From Corynebacterium poyangense (GTDB lineage: Bacteria > Actinomycetota > Actinomycetes > Mycobacteriales > Mycobacteriaceae): a stretch of 64,000 bases of DNA. How positions within the stretch are numbered: position 1 is the first letter of the stretch; the number at the start of each line of letters is the position of its first letter. The stretch covers positions 2,170,001 to 2,234,000 of the forward strand of contig NZ_CP046884.1 of assembly GCF_014522205.1 (NCBI RefSeq), given 5' to 3'. The notes under the pieces are model-generated. The model worked only from the letters and a program-made list of their open reading frames with translations, was not told the DNA's origin and made no database searches. Positions 44,814-52,988 of the stretch are shown one piece after another. The position numbers and the translations under genes were made by a program.

Positions 44814-45392
44814 GTGAAGTCCCTCAAGTCGGCCGCCCGCAGCGGCCTCCTTGCCACTGTTACTCTCGCATCTACCTTGGTCTTAGGCGCTTGTTCCGCC
44901 GGGCAAATTACCCAGACCGCTGATCAAGTGCCTGCGGTGAATGGCACCAGTGCAGATTCTCAGAATAAGGCTCTGTCTGTTCGGGATGTCACCGTCATTA
45001 TGACCCCTGACAGCCCGCAGCCTGCTTCACTCCGCTTCATCGTCACCAACCAGGACCCCAACGCTAACCGGCTGCAGAAGGTTACGGTGGATGGTCAGGA
45101 AGTTAGTTTCCAGGATCAGCTACCTGAGATTGGTCGAGATTGCACCCTGTATTCCGATTCTTCCCAAGGCTTGAACCAAGCCCCGAAAGACCAGGTTCAG
45201 CAAAAGCAGTGCATCAATCGGGTAGCTAACACCATCCCCAATAAGAGCTTCACCTTTGGTGGGCATGTCCCGGTGACCTTCACTTTTGACCGTGGCTCCG
45301 TGACGACTGACGCCACCGTTAACGCGCCACAATTAGAAAGCGGCACTTTTAACCGTCCCGTTGAGGGCGGCGAAGAAGGCCACGCACACTAA
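44814..45392 (+). CDS. LpqE-like lipoprotein
   Basis: A 192-residue cell-envelope lipoprotein. I chose the GTG at 44814 because GGAGGA sits 7 bases upstream and the signal peptide then begins normally (MKSLKSAARSGLLATVTLAS) with lipobox VLGACS. The mature part has a single beta-sandwich-like domain (SVRDVTVIM, ASLRFIVTNQDP, NKSFTFGGHVPVTFTF). Its place between divergent carD and radA equals lpqE of M. tuberculosis. The C-terminus ends in GEEGHAH. Function of the family is not known to me. Confidence 0.8.
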   Translation: MKSLKSAARSGLLATVTLASTLVLGACSAGQITQTADQVPAVNGTSADSQNKALSVRDVTVIMTPDSPQPASLRFIVTNQDPNANRLQKVTVDGQEVSFQDQLPEIGRDCTLYSDSSQGLNQAPKDQVQQKQCINRVANTIPNKSFTFGGHVPVTFTFDRGSVTTDATVNAPQLESGTFNRPVEGGEEGHAH

Positions 45393-45413
45393 AAAGTAGC
45401 AAGTTACTAGGGA

Positions 45414-46808
45414 ATGGCGCGCAAAGCACGCACCACCTATATCTGCCAGGAATGTGGCTACTCCACACCTAAGTGGTTGGGTCGCTGCCCTGATTGCGGA
45501 TCCTGGGGGACTCTAGAAGAAGCTGCGTTTCCATCTCGTGGAGACTCGTCCGGCTCGACGGCGCTCCCCCACTCCGAGGTCATTTCTTTAGCTCCCCAAA
45601 GCCCCGCAGCCCCCATCACGAAGATTGACCCGAATAATAGCCGGGCCTTGGCTACCGGAATCGGGGAGCTAGACCGCGTTTTGGGTCAAGGAATAATTCC
45701 CGGGTCTGTGGTTCTTTTGGCTGGCGAACCTGGGGTGGGGAAATCCACTCTCCTCCTAGAAGTGGCGTCTCAGTGGGTGCAGGCTCAGGGTGGACGTCGA
45801 GCTCTCTATGTTACCGCCGAGGAATCCGCCGCACAGGTTCGCGGGAGAGCGGAACGCACCGGGGCCTTACACGAAGAACTGTACCTAGCAGCCGAGTCAA
45901 ACCTAGACGTCGTAGGTGGACACGTCACACAATTACGCCCTACTCTTCTGATCGTGGACTCGGTGCAAACCCTGCACGCCCCCGGGGTGGAAGGTGTGCC
46001 GGGCGGGGTGGCCCAGTCTCGGGCAGTAACCGCAACCTTAACCACCATTGCCAAAAGCACAGGTATCCCGGTGTTATTGGTGGGCCATGTCACCAAAGAT
46101 GGCGCGGTAGCCGGGCCGCGAGTATTAGAACACCTAGTAGATGTGGTGCTGCATTTTGAGGGGGATAGACACTCTAGTTTGCGGATGCTGCGCGGCATCA
46201 AGAACAGATTTGGGGCAACCGATGAGGTGGGGTGCTTTGAGCAAGATTCCACCGGGATCAAAGAGGTGCCGGATCCTTCCGGGCTGTTTTTATCACACCG
46301 CGGACACACCCCGGACGGCTCAGCAATCACCGTAGCTTTAGATGGAGTGCGCCCCATGCTGGTGGAAGTCCAGTCCCTAGTGGTGAACACGGAATCAAAA
46401 AATCCCCGGAGAGTGGTCAGCGGGTTAGATGGCAACCGGGTGCCGATGGTGTTGGCGGTGTTGGCAAAAAGAACCGCCATGAAAACCCAACGCCAGGAAG
46501 TGTATGTGGCCACTGTTGGTGGGGTGCGGATCCATGATCCAGCAACTGATCTTGCCGTAGCTTTAGCCACCGCCAGCACCCACGCTGGACAGCCTCTTCC
46601 GCCGAAGACTGTGGCACTGGGAGAAATTGGTTTATCCGGAGAGATCCGCCGCGTCCCTAATCTTCAGCGACGCGTTCACGAAGCCGCCCGGTTGGGGTAT
46701 GTTCACGCCCTTATTCCGGCAGGCTCCCAGATTCACAACGCTGGATTGAAAACCACGGAGGTGGCCGATATTAGCCAAGCCCTTGCCGCAGTGGGACTTG
46801 GCTCATAG
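45414..46808 (+). CDS. radA: DNA repair protein RadA
   Basis: RecA-like helicase that helps branch migration in recombination, 464 residues. A C4 zinc finger opens the protein (CQECGYSTPKWLGRCPDCGSW), Walker A is GEPGVGKST near residue 107, the RadA-specific KNRFG motif is in GIKNRFGATDEVG, and a Lon-like domain ends the protein (ALGEIGLSGEIRRV). It follows the lipoprotein by 21 bases. In mycobacteria disA comes next; here a convergent gene follows instead. Confidence 0.97.
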   Translation: MARKARTTYICQECGYSTPKWLGRCPDCGSWGTLEEAAFPSRGDSSGSTALPHSEVISLAPQSPAAPITKIDPNNSRALATGIGELDRVLGQGIIPGSVVLLAGEPGVGKSTLLLEVASQWVQAQGGRRALYVTAEESAAQVRGRAERTGALHEELYLAAESNLDVVGGHVTQLRPTLLIVDSVQTLHAPGVEGVPGGVAQSRAVTATLTTIAKSTGIPVLLVGHVTKDGAVAGPRVLEHLVDVVLHFEGDRHSSLRMLRGIKNRFGATDEVGCFEQDSTGIKEVPDPSGLFLSHRGHTPDGSAITVALDGVRPMLVEVQSLVVNTESKNPRRVVSGLDGNRVPMVLAVLAKRTAMKTQRQEVYVATVGGVRIHDPATDLAVALATASTHAGQPLPPKTVALGEIGLSGEIRRVPNLQRRVHEAARLGYVHALIPAGSQIHNAGLKTTEVADISQALAAVGLGS

Positions 46809-46813
46809 CCACG

Positions 46814-47491
46814 CTAGCTGAGATTGAAAGTGTACGACTCTGAAGGATTATCCCCGATAACTCCGTGCACGAAGTATCCTCCAGGGGCAACAGGGTCCCG
46901 TGTTTGGCAATTGCCCGGCGCACTGGTAGTCCGCGCCCACTGCGCCTCAAAATTGGTGGTTTTCCCAGCCTCAAAGATTCGACGCCCGGTAGCCTGAGAA
47001 TCCGAACAATCCGCATCAGACCAGATGCGGTGATTATCGGACATCGCATAAACCTCAAAGCGAAGTTTTTGAGCATCCAAATCAATCTCACAATTAGCGG
47101 TGGTGGGGTTTTCCACCGACATATAGAACACCGGTGAATCCTGCGGTCCATAGTTCGGGCGATCACTACGCGCAGTAATAATCAGATCCTTCAAACTACA
47201 GGTGTTCTTGGCATTTGGATTTGCGGTTGAGGAACTAGCAGATGACGTCGAACTTGAGGACGCAGATGATGACGTAGGGCTGCTGGAGCTAGAGCTAGAG
47301 CTAGGCGGGGTGGTGGTGTCACTCGTGGTGCTCACAGCTGCAGGGGTTGAGTTATCTTCTTGATTTCCCCCGGTCAAGGACAGCAAACCCCAGATCAGCA
47401 GGGCAACCACAACCAGGATAATCACCACAGCGGCGACACGGCGCCGAACATAAATTTTATGCGGCAATCGGCGGGGCGGATGGTTACTCAC
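46814..47491 (-). CDS. membrane-anchored protein with Ser-rich linker
   Basis: A 225-residue protein with a short basic cytosolic start (RRLPHKIYVRRR), one membrane helix (VAAVVIILVVVALLIWGLLSL, about 18-38), a Ser/Thr-rich linker of about 45 residues and an extracytoplasmic beta-type domain with paired cysteines (TCSLKDLIITARSD, ANCEIDLDA, SDADCSDS, GNCQTRDPVAP). Position opposite radA and next to carbonic anhydrase matches the Rv3587c-type gene of mycobacteria. No catalytic motif seen. Confidence 0.75.
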   Translation of the reverse strand: MSNHPPRRLPHKIYVRRRVAAVVIILVVVALLIWGLLSLTGGNQEDNSTPAAVSTTSDTTTPPSSSSSSSSPTSSSASSSSTSSASSSTANPNAKNTCSLKDLIITARSDRPNYGPQDSPVFYMSVENPTTANCEIDLDAQKLRFEVYAMSDNHRIWSDADCSDSQATGRRIFEAGKTTNFEAQWARTTSAPGNCQTRDPVAPGGYFVHGVIGDNPSESYTFNLS

Positions 47492-47527
47492 GCCCCTAAG
47501 TTTATGACCTAGCCACCGAAAACACGG

Positions 47528-48151
47528 TTATTCCACGCCGTGGGCAACAACGGTTTCCACCTTATTATCGCTGATCCGGTAACGCGCACCGATCACCCCG
47601 AGGGTGCCTTGGGCGAGGCGTTCTTTCAGCGCCGGGTAGAGGGTGAATAATTGAGCCACGGTTTGAGCCACATGGATGCGTTCCACGTCTTCGGCGCTAT
47701 GCTTGCCCTCACCATTGGCGGCCATCACCGAGGGGCTGACTCGTTCAATCAGAACCCGAGTGAATCCTCCCGGAACCTCACCATTATTTACCGCGTTCAT
47801 GGCAGCGCCGACCGCACCGCAGAACTCATGGCCCATCACAATCACCAACGGGCAACCGAGAGATTCCACCGCGTATTCCAGGGAAGCGAGGACGGATAAC
47901 CCGACAATTTCCCCGGCGGTGCGGATGACGAAAACATCACCCAAACCGACATCAAAAAGCAACTCCACTGGGACCCGAGAATCTGAACACGCTAACACCA
48001 CGGCCCTGGGGTTTTGCCCCTCACTCAAGATAGTTCGACGTTCCACTGTGTCATTGGGATGCTTACTTTGTTGCGCAGCAAAACGCTCATTACCTGCTTT
48101 GAGTTCATCCCAAATTGCTTGGGGATCAGTGAGGTGTTCTTGAAGCGGCAT
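47528..48151 (-). CDS. beta-class carbonic anhydrase
   Basis: Zinc enzyme interconverting CO2 and bicarbonate, 207 residues. The zinc ligands are visible in ACSDSRVP (Cys, Asp-Arg pair) and MGHEFCGAV (His, Cys), the standard beta-class set. Provides bicarbonate for carboxylases and purine or fatty acid synthesis. It is divergent from mutY with only 14 bp between the starts. Confidence 0.95.
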   Translation of the reverse strand: MPLQEHLTDPQAIWDELKAGNERFAAQQSKHPNDTVERRTILSEGQNPRAVVLACSDSRVPVELLFDVGLGDVFVIRTAGEIVGLSVLASLEYAVESLGCPLVIVMGHEFCGAVGAAMNAVNNGEVPGGFTRVLIERVSPSVMAANGEGKHSAEDVERIHVAQTVAQLFTLYPALKERLAQGTLGVIGARYRISDNKVETVVAHGVE

Positions 48152-48165
48152 GGTTCTATTGTCTC

Positions 48166-49065
48166 ATGGACAATGCACAGCTTCGTCTTCGGCTCATCAC
48201 CTGGTACCGGGTCCATGCCCGGGATCTGCCCTGGCGCACCCCAGAAACTAGTGTGTGGGCAGTGCTACTTAGCGAGGTGATGAGCCAACAAACCCCAGTT
48301 AATAGGGTTATTCCACAATGGGAGGAATGGGTCCGACGCTGGCCCACCCCTACCCAATTTAGCTGTGCCACCAAAGCTGAGGTGCTGCACGCCTGGGGGC
48401 GGCTAGGCTACCCCCGACGGGCCCTAAGGCTTCTGGAATGCGCCCGTACTATCGTGAAGCGGCATGGTGGTGACGTTCCAGATCAGGTTTCTGATCTCCT
48501 CGCACTACCGGGGTTAGGAGAATATACCGCTCGAGCTGTAGCGTGTTTTGCCTATGGGAAGAATGTGCCGGTGGTGGATACGAATGTGCGTCGGGTCTAT
48601 CAACGAATGGTGGTGGGAGAATTTCTGGCGCCTCCCGCTAGCAAAGGGGAGCTGGCCAAGGTCGCGGAGCTATTACCTGAGGGAGAGAATAATCCTGAGG
48701 GGCCAGAAATGTCGGTGGCGTTAATGGAGTTAGGGGCGTTGGTGTGCGTGGCGAGAAAGCCGCGCTGCGGTCAGTGCCCGGTCCAAGACATGTGTGCCTG
48801 GCAGCAGGCTGGGTGCCCGGAGCCAGAACCGGAAGACGTAGATAAAGCGAAACAACGAGTCCAGAAATTTGTGGGAACTGACCGGCAAATACGAGGAAAA
48901 ATAATGTCAGTTCTCCGGGAAAGCCCGGGGTTCGCTCCGGTAACGCGAGGAGAATTAGAGATTGTGTGGCCGGACCGGGCGCAATGGAGTAGAGCGTTAT
49001 ATTCCTTGATTGAGGACGGCCTGGTGGAAGAACCCTCACCAGGTTTCTTTAGGCTCCCCCGTTAG
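48166..49065 (+). CDS. mutY: A/G-specific adenine glycosylase MutY
   Basis: Removes adenine mispaired with 8-oxoguanine; 299 residues. The WYRVHARDLPWR start, EVMSQQTPVNRV, helix-hairpin-helix LLALPGLGEYTARAVACFAYG with catalytic Asp in VVDTNVRRV, and an FeS cluster C-x6-C-x2-C-x5-C (CVARKPRCGQCPVQDMC) define it. The C-terminal region is shorter than in E. coli and has no full NUDIX-like domain, as usual in actinobacteria. Its end overlaps the convergent gene by 30 bases. Confidence 0.95.
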   Translation: MDNAQLRLRLITWYRVHARDLPWRTPETSVWAVLLSEVMSQQTPVNRVIPQWEEWVRRWPTPTQFSCATKAEVLHAWGRLGYPRRALRLLECARTIVKRHGGDVPDQVSDLLALPGLGEYTARAVACFAYGKNVPVVDTNVRRVYQRMVVGEFLAPPASKGELAKVAELLPEGENNPEGPEMSVALMELGALVCVARKPRCGQCPVQDMCAWQQAGCPEPEPEDVDKAKQRVQKFVGTDRQIRGKIMSVLRESPGFAPVTRGELEIVWPDRAQWSRALYSLIEDGLVEEPSPGFFRLPR

Positions 49066-50379
49066 TGGCTTCTGGAAATCAATGAGGTGGCCGAAAGTCC
49101 AATCCTTGTCTGTCATCATCCGGGCTAGGGTAAGGCCAGCGGAAATAGCAACCACGACCGCTCCGGCAGAAGCCGCATTAGCTAAGGCTCGACTCATATC
49201 ATCCAAGGTGACATGGTAGACGGCGTTGAACATCATGGCGCCAGGGACCATGATGACTGAGGCTGGAACCGTGGTGGTAATCCGAGGAAGATCAGCCTTT
49301 CGGGAAGCAACGGCACCGAGGCAGCCGACCAGGAAACCAGCGAGAAGAGCCGGGAAAAACGGGAGACCGGTGTAGCCTACGAGGACTAGGCGGATGATGT
49401 TGGCGACCATTCCCACCGTGGCGGCAACGAGAACCATGCGACGAGAAGAATTAAAGATGAAGGCAAACCCGGCTATGCCGAAGAAACTAGCGACGGCGGC
49501 AACTGCGTACCACCACCAGGGCATGAGCCCTGCAGGTGCGTGAGGGGGTTCCGGACTCATCCCGGTGACCCAGCACACTACGCCTACGGAGAAGGTAGCT
49601 ACCGCAATGACACTGATGGCGTAGGTGAGGCGGGAAAGCCCGGCGTAGAAATCAAAACGAGCGAAATCAATAATTGCGGAGAACAACGGGAAACCTGGAA
49701 TAAGGAAAAGAACCGAACACACCACTCCCCCGGAGAGCGCCGCCGGATTAGGCGACATAAAGGTGATGAACCAATAGACCAGGCAGGCAACTGTGCCAGC
49801 AGCGGCAACACCACCGAGTTGATGAACATGCTGCCGTCCTAGGAAAGAACGAGTAAATTGACCAGCTCCGGCGGCGATAGCAACGACGAATACCGCTGGC
49901 CAGGGAACATGGTTGAGAACAGCGAAACCAGCGCAGGCGCAGGCACCGGCGAGAGTAAGAACGACACGGGACCAACGTGGGGCCGGAACATTGCGCTCAA
50001 TCCAATCCAAGCGACGGTTAAGTTGCGCGGGAGTGATGCGCTGATGCATATGGTGGGTGATGTATTCCAAGGCCTCGATGCGAGAAGAATCAATGGCCGG
50101 AGATTGCTGCACAGCCACCACGGTGCGGAATTGATTGTTTTTATGGAAACTGCACTCAATGCTAGTGACCGAAACTATGGCATCAATCCGGTCAAAGCCG
50201 AGAGCACGAGCAGCTCGCTTCATACCCCGAATTACCCGGTAACCAGAAGTACCGGCCCCCATGAGAAGCATTCCCAGTCTCAAGACAGCATCGGCTGCCA
50301 CCCCCATGTGGAAATGCTCATCACGATTTCGAGAATGACTTCCAGGGTTAGCTGAATGTTCCTCTTTATCCTCACTCAC
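49036..50379 (-). CDS. ThrE-like threonine/serine exporter family protein
   Basis: A 447-residue membrane protein with the same two-part layout as ThrE: a soluble N-terminal DUF1212 domain (LRLGMLLMGAGTSGYRVIRG, ITHHMHQRITPAQLNRRL) followed by about ten hydrophobic segments (e.g. GGVVCSVLFLIPGFPLFSAI, TTVPASVIMVPGAMMFNAVY). It is a distant paralog of the gene at 27085. Substrate unknown. Confidence 0.85.
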   Translation of the reverse strand: MSEDKEEHSANPGSHSRNRDEHFHMGVAADAVLRLGMLLMGAGTSGYRVIRGMKRAARALGFDRIDAIVSVTSIECSFHKNNQFRTVVAVQQSPAIDSSRIEALEYITHHMHQRITPAQLNRRLDWIERNVPAPRWSRVVLTLAGACACAGFAVLNHVPWPAVFVVAIAAGAGQFTRSFLGRQHVHQLGGVAAAGTVACLVYWFITFMSPNPAALSGGVVCSVLFLIPGFPLFSAIIDFARFDFYAGLSRLTYAISVIAVATFSVGVVCWVTGMSPEPPHAPAGLMPWWWYAVAAVASFFGIAGFAFIFNSSRRMVLVAATVGMVANIIRLVLVGYTGLPFFPALLAGFLVGCLGAVASRKADLPRITTTVPASVIMVPGAMMFNAVYHVTLDDMSRALANAASAGAVVVAISAGLTLARMMTDKDWTFGHLIDFQKPLTGEPKETW

Positions 50380-50491
50380 GTGAGGCTAGTTTAGGCCAAA
50401 ACGGACCCAAAACCACACCCTAGAATGCCCGATTTGGGGAAGATCACTTAGCGGAATGGTTTATGTGTGAGGTTTCAAAGGTGTAGCTTTT

Positions 50492-50662
50492 TTACTTCCA
50501 CCGACCGCGGAAATGGAAACCACCGGGGAGTTTGACGCTGAAACCGCCGCGAGAGTTGAACGTGGCCGGACCTACCTTGGTGGAACCAGAGACACCTGAT
50601 TTTGAAAAGTTCAGCCAGGAATTCTTGCTGACATTGTGGCGTTTTCTGAAATAAATTCCCAT
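50492..50662 (-). CDS. 56-residue DUF4236-like protein
   Basis: A short gene 22 bases after the last of four paralogs. The start MGIYFRKRHNVSKNSWLNFS, then KSGVSGSTKVGPATF and a Gly/Arg-rich end (LPGGFHFRGRW), follows the DUF4236 pattern of short basic beta-rich proteins. It may be the last gene of the operon beginning at 54617. Function of the family is unknown. Confidence 0.55.
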   Translation of the reverse strand: MGIYFRKRHNVSKNSWLNFSKSGVSGSTKVGPATFNSRGGFSVKLPGGFHFRGRWK

Positions 50663-50684
50663 GGGCTAAGAGTCTAATGCATAA

Positions 50685-51227
50685 CTATGAGCTCGGGCGC
50701 TTCTGAAATTCAGAAAGTGGTTGCACTATTATTAGACCACCATCACCAATGAGCACCTTCCCTTGGCTGAGCGTATCCTCTAGAGCGGCGAATTCACCTT
50801 CGTAATAGGAAGGTTGCACAATGCGCTCCCCGATGAGTCCTTTAGCCGCCAACCAACTTTGCGGGCTGTGAGCACTAAGGGACCACTCTTGTTGCTGAGT
50901 TTCTTGGTTGCGAATCTCTAAAGATTGATGAGCCTGCCAGGAATTATCTTCTACAGAAAAGGGAATCTCGAGGGTGTCAGTAGATTCAGACGCTAGCTGG
51001 TAACGATACTCAGTAGTTCCGATGTGCAGAATCACCTCATCAATAGGGATACCGCAGGGATTAACAACAACGGAAACTTGATCATCTGCAGAGCGGGTAA
51101 CACCGATGCGCCCACCGACTTCTCCTTTAGGAAGCGAGGGAGGGATGTACCGGGGTAGCGCTTCCCAAACAGCTAAGAAAAGGAGGAGACAAACTACCCC
51201 GATTAGAGTTTTCTTGCGCAGGTTCAT
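50685..51227 (-). CDS. membrane-anchored paralog B2 of the LGFP-PLA2 operon
   Basis: A 180-residue protein: one N-terminal membrane helix (TLIGVVCLLLFLAVWEALP), then an outside domain with KGEVGGRIGV, the family motif VVNPCGIPIDEVILH and a C-terminal part shared with paralog B1 (GLIGERIVQPSYYEGE compared with ELIGDKIIHPSYFPSH). The ATG at 51227 overlaps the previous stop as ATGA. Fourth of four. No known family; candidate immunity protein. Confidence 0.7.
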   Translation of the reverse strand: MNLRKKTLIGVVCLLLFLAVWEALPRYIPPSLPKGEVGGRIGVTRSADDQVSVVVNPCGIPIDEVILHIGTTEYRYQLASESTDTLEIPFSVEDNSWQAHQSLEIRNQETQQQEWSLSAHSPQSWLAAKGLIGERIVQPSYYEGEFAALEDTLSQGKVLIGDGGLIIVQPLSEFQKRPSS

Positions 51228-51775
51228 CGCCACCACACTCCCCGGTACTGCTCCGGGCACTGTTGAAATTCTGCTAAGGGGATGAGTTTCCCACCTGACC
51301 AATCCACCCAGACATAGCCATCCTTAACTTTGTCTTTCATCGTGGAAAGATGTCCGCCCAATACCAGACCGTCTGTACTGAGAGAAGCCTTTTCCCAGCC
51401 ATATGGGAGGGTTGTTCGATGAAGTGCTTGGATACTAACACCAGTAATGAAGAACTGGTTATCACCTTGAATACTAGGCTTGCTTTTATTTACCCGCCAT
51501 TGACCAGTGGAGTCATGACCGGGATGAAAATCCACCGTGAAATAGTCCCTTTGGTTACTTGTAGTGTCACGAAGGAAAACTAGACCATCATTGTACACTT
51601 CGATCCGGTCAACAGGGATACCACAAGGATTCACTGCAATAGCAAGCGCGGAATTCTTCCCCGGAACCAGACCAACGTGACCTTTCGTATCATGCTGATT
51701 TATATAGAAAATACCGATGACAACCACAATCAGGACTATTACCCATGTGGTTTTTACTCCTTTTCCAGAACTCAT
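51224..51775 (-). CDS. membrane-anchored paralog A2 of the LGFP-PLA2 operon
   Basis: A 183-residue protein with a membrane helix (VKTTWVIVLIVVVIGIFYI), the motif AVNPCGIPVDRIEVYNDG, an aromatic-rich middle and a C-terminus shared with paralog A1: LAEFQQCPEQYRGVWWR compared with LEEFQHCKATYRGLWLR. The ATG at 51775 overlaps the previous stop (ATGA); a GTG four codons upstream is possible. Third of four. Confidence 0.7.
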   Translation of the reverse strand: MSSGKGVKTTWVIVLIVVVIGIFYINQHDTKGHVGLVPGKNSALAIAVNPCGIPVDRIEVYNDGLVFLRDTTSNQRDYFTVDFHPGHDSTGQWRVNKSKPSIQGDNQFFITGVSIQALHRTTLPYGWEKASLSTDGLVLGGHLSTMKDKVKDGYVWVDWSGGKLIPLAEFQQCPEQYRGVWWR

Positions 51776-52329
51776 CCTTCTTCGCACCGTGAAAACTCCT
51801 CTAGAGAGACTTCATGACTTGAATGAACATCTCCCAACCATACCTTGTTGATATGGAAATTTTTTACATAATCTTCATAATGACTGGGAAAATAGGACGG
51901 GTGGATAATCTTATCCCCTATCAATTCTCTATCTTGTAGCCAGCCGGGAGATTTTATAGCCAAAATTGCCCAGCCATCATATTCTGGTTTATCTGGGTCC
52001 TTATCTGTTTCTCTAGGTTTTTCTTCCCAAATATTTTTATCTCCCAGGGGAAGTTCCACTATTCCTTGGTAGGGGATTTCTGGTTGATGAATCAACCTTG
52101 TGCGTTCTTTTATTACCGCAATATCATCAATCTTCAACCCACAGGTATTAAGAAAAACAGTGGGTTGTTGAGCTTCATTGAGACCTATCCCTATCCTTCC
52201 TTTAACCTCACCCCGAGCCAGGTTAGGCAACACGACAACTGTCCATAGTTCCACCACCAGGAAAATTCCAAGAATTACGAACGCAATTTTAAGCAACTTT
52301 GCCCGGAAACTTTTTTTGGCCGTTGTCAT
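51772..52329 (-). CDS. membrane-anchored paralog B1 of the LGFP-PLA2 operon
   Basis: A 185-residue protein with an N-terminal membrane helix (LLKIAFVILGIFLVVELWTV), then ARGEVKGRIGIG and the divergent family motif FLNTCGLKIDDIAV. It has a longer acidic loop (RETDKDPDKPEYDGW) than its sister B2 and the same ending type (VSLEEFSRCEEG). The ATG at 52329 overlaps the A1 stop; a GTG three codons earlier is possible. Second of four. Confidence 0.7.
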   Translation of the reverse strand: MTTAKKSFRAKLLKIAFVILGIFLVVELWTVVVLPNLARGEVKGRIGIGLNEAQQPTVFLNTCGLKIDDIAVIKERTRLIHQPEIPYQGIVELPLGDKNIWEEKPRETDKDPDKPEYDGWAILAIKSPGWLQDRELIGDKIIHPSYFPSHYEDYVKNFHINKVWLGDVHSSHEVSLEEFSRCEEG

Positions 52330-52979
52330 CTTAACCACAATCCCCGGTATGTAGCCTTACAATGTTGAAACTCCTCTAGAGTCATAAGTTTTCTCTCAGC
52401 CGTGGGAATATCATATTCCCGCAGCTCACCCCGATCATTATTTCCAACCAGAACGTAACCTGGCTTAAGTTCTTCCTTGAGAGATTCAAAATCAGTATTA
52501 AACGAAGAACCTTTGGTATACAGTGATGGCGCAAACGGCCAATCTCCAGGGAAGAAGGTTCGACGATACCCGCGAATTACGGAATAAGATACGAGATATT
52601 GGATATGCTTCGGATCACCTGACCAATATAGAGCCCGGCTTTCCTCAGCCTCTGGAGAAAAAGTGAAATACGATGATCTCGCAAAATAGAATTGATACTC
52701 GCGGAAATCAAAACCATCGGAAACAGTCACATTGTCAACTGGTATCCCACAAGGATTTATCGCAATCTGCAACTCTCCCCTGTCATCAACAGTTAATCCA
52801 GCTAAACCCCTTGTTGACCCTATTGATCCATAAGCAACTAAAGAGGCAAATGAAGCAATTATTAAAATAGTCCAGAAAGCAGCCCTAGAGGATTTTACGC
52901 CGAAAAACTTAAGAATATCAACTATCGGTTCTTTGTAACCATTTGAGCGGTATTTCTTAATATTTTTCTCCTCCCTCAT
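52326..52979 (-). CDS. membrane-anchored paralog A1 of the LGFP-PLA2 operon
   Basis: A 217-residue protein 9 bases behind the LGFP-PLA2 gene, with AAAGGA before its ATG. A cytosolic stretch of about 33 residues precedes the membrane helix (AAFWTILIIASFASLVAYGS), then RGLAGLTVDD, the motif AINPCGIPVDNVTV and the ending YRGLWLR. The shared motif puts all four proteins in one family with the conserved part outside the membrane, where a secreted phospholipase would act. First of four. Confidence 0.72.
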   Translation of the reverse strand: MREEKNIKKYRSNGYKEPIVDILKFFGVKSSRAAFWTILIIASFASLVAYGSIGSTRGLAGLTVDDRGELQIAINPCGIPVDNVTVSDGFDFREYQFYFARSSYFTFSPEAEESRALYWSGDPKHIQYLVSYSVIRGYRRTFFPGDWPFAPSLYTKGSSFNTDFESLKEELKPGYVLVGNNDRGELREYDIPTAERKLMTLEEFQHCKATYRGLWLR

Positions 52980-52988
52980 CTTGATCCT

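Noticed and set aside
50685..52979. The four paralogs as subunits of a transporter
   Set aside because: Each has only one membrane helix and a large outside domain, and no ATPase or multi-helix permease is encoded nearby.
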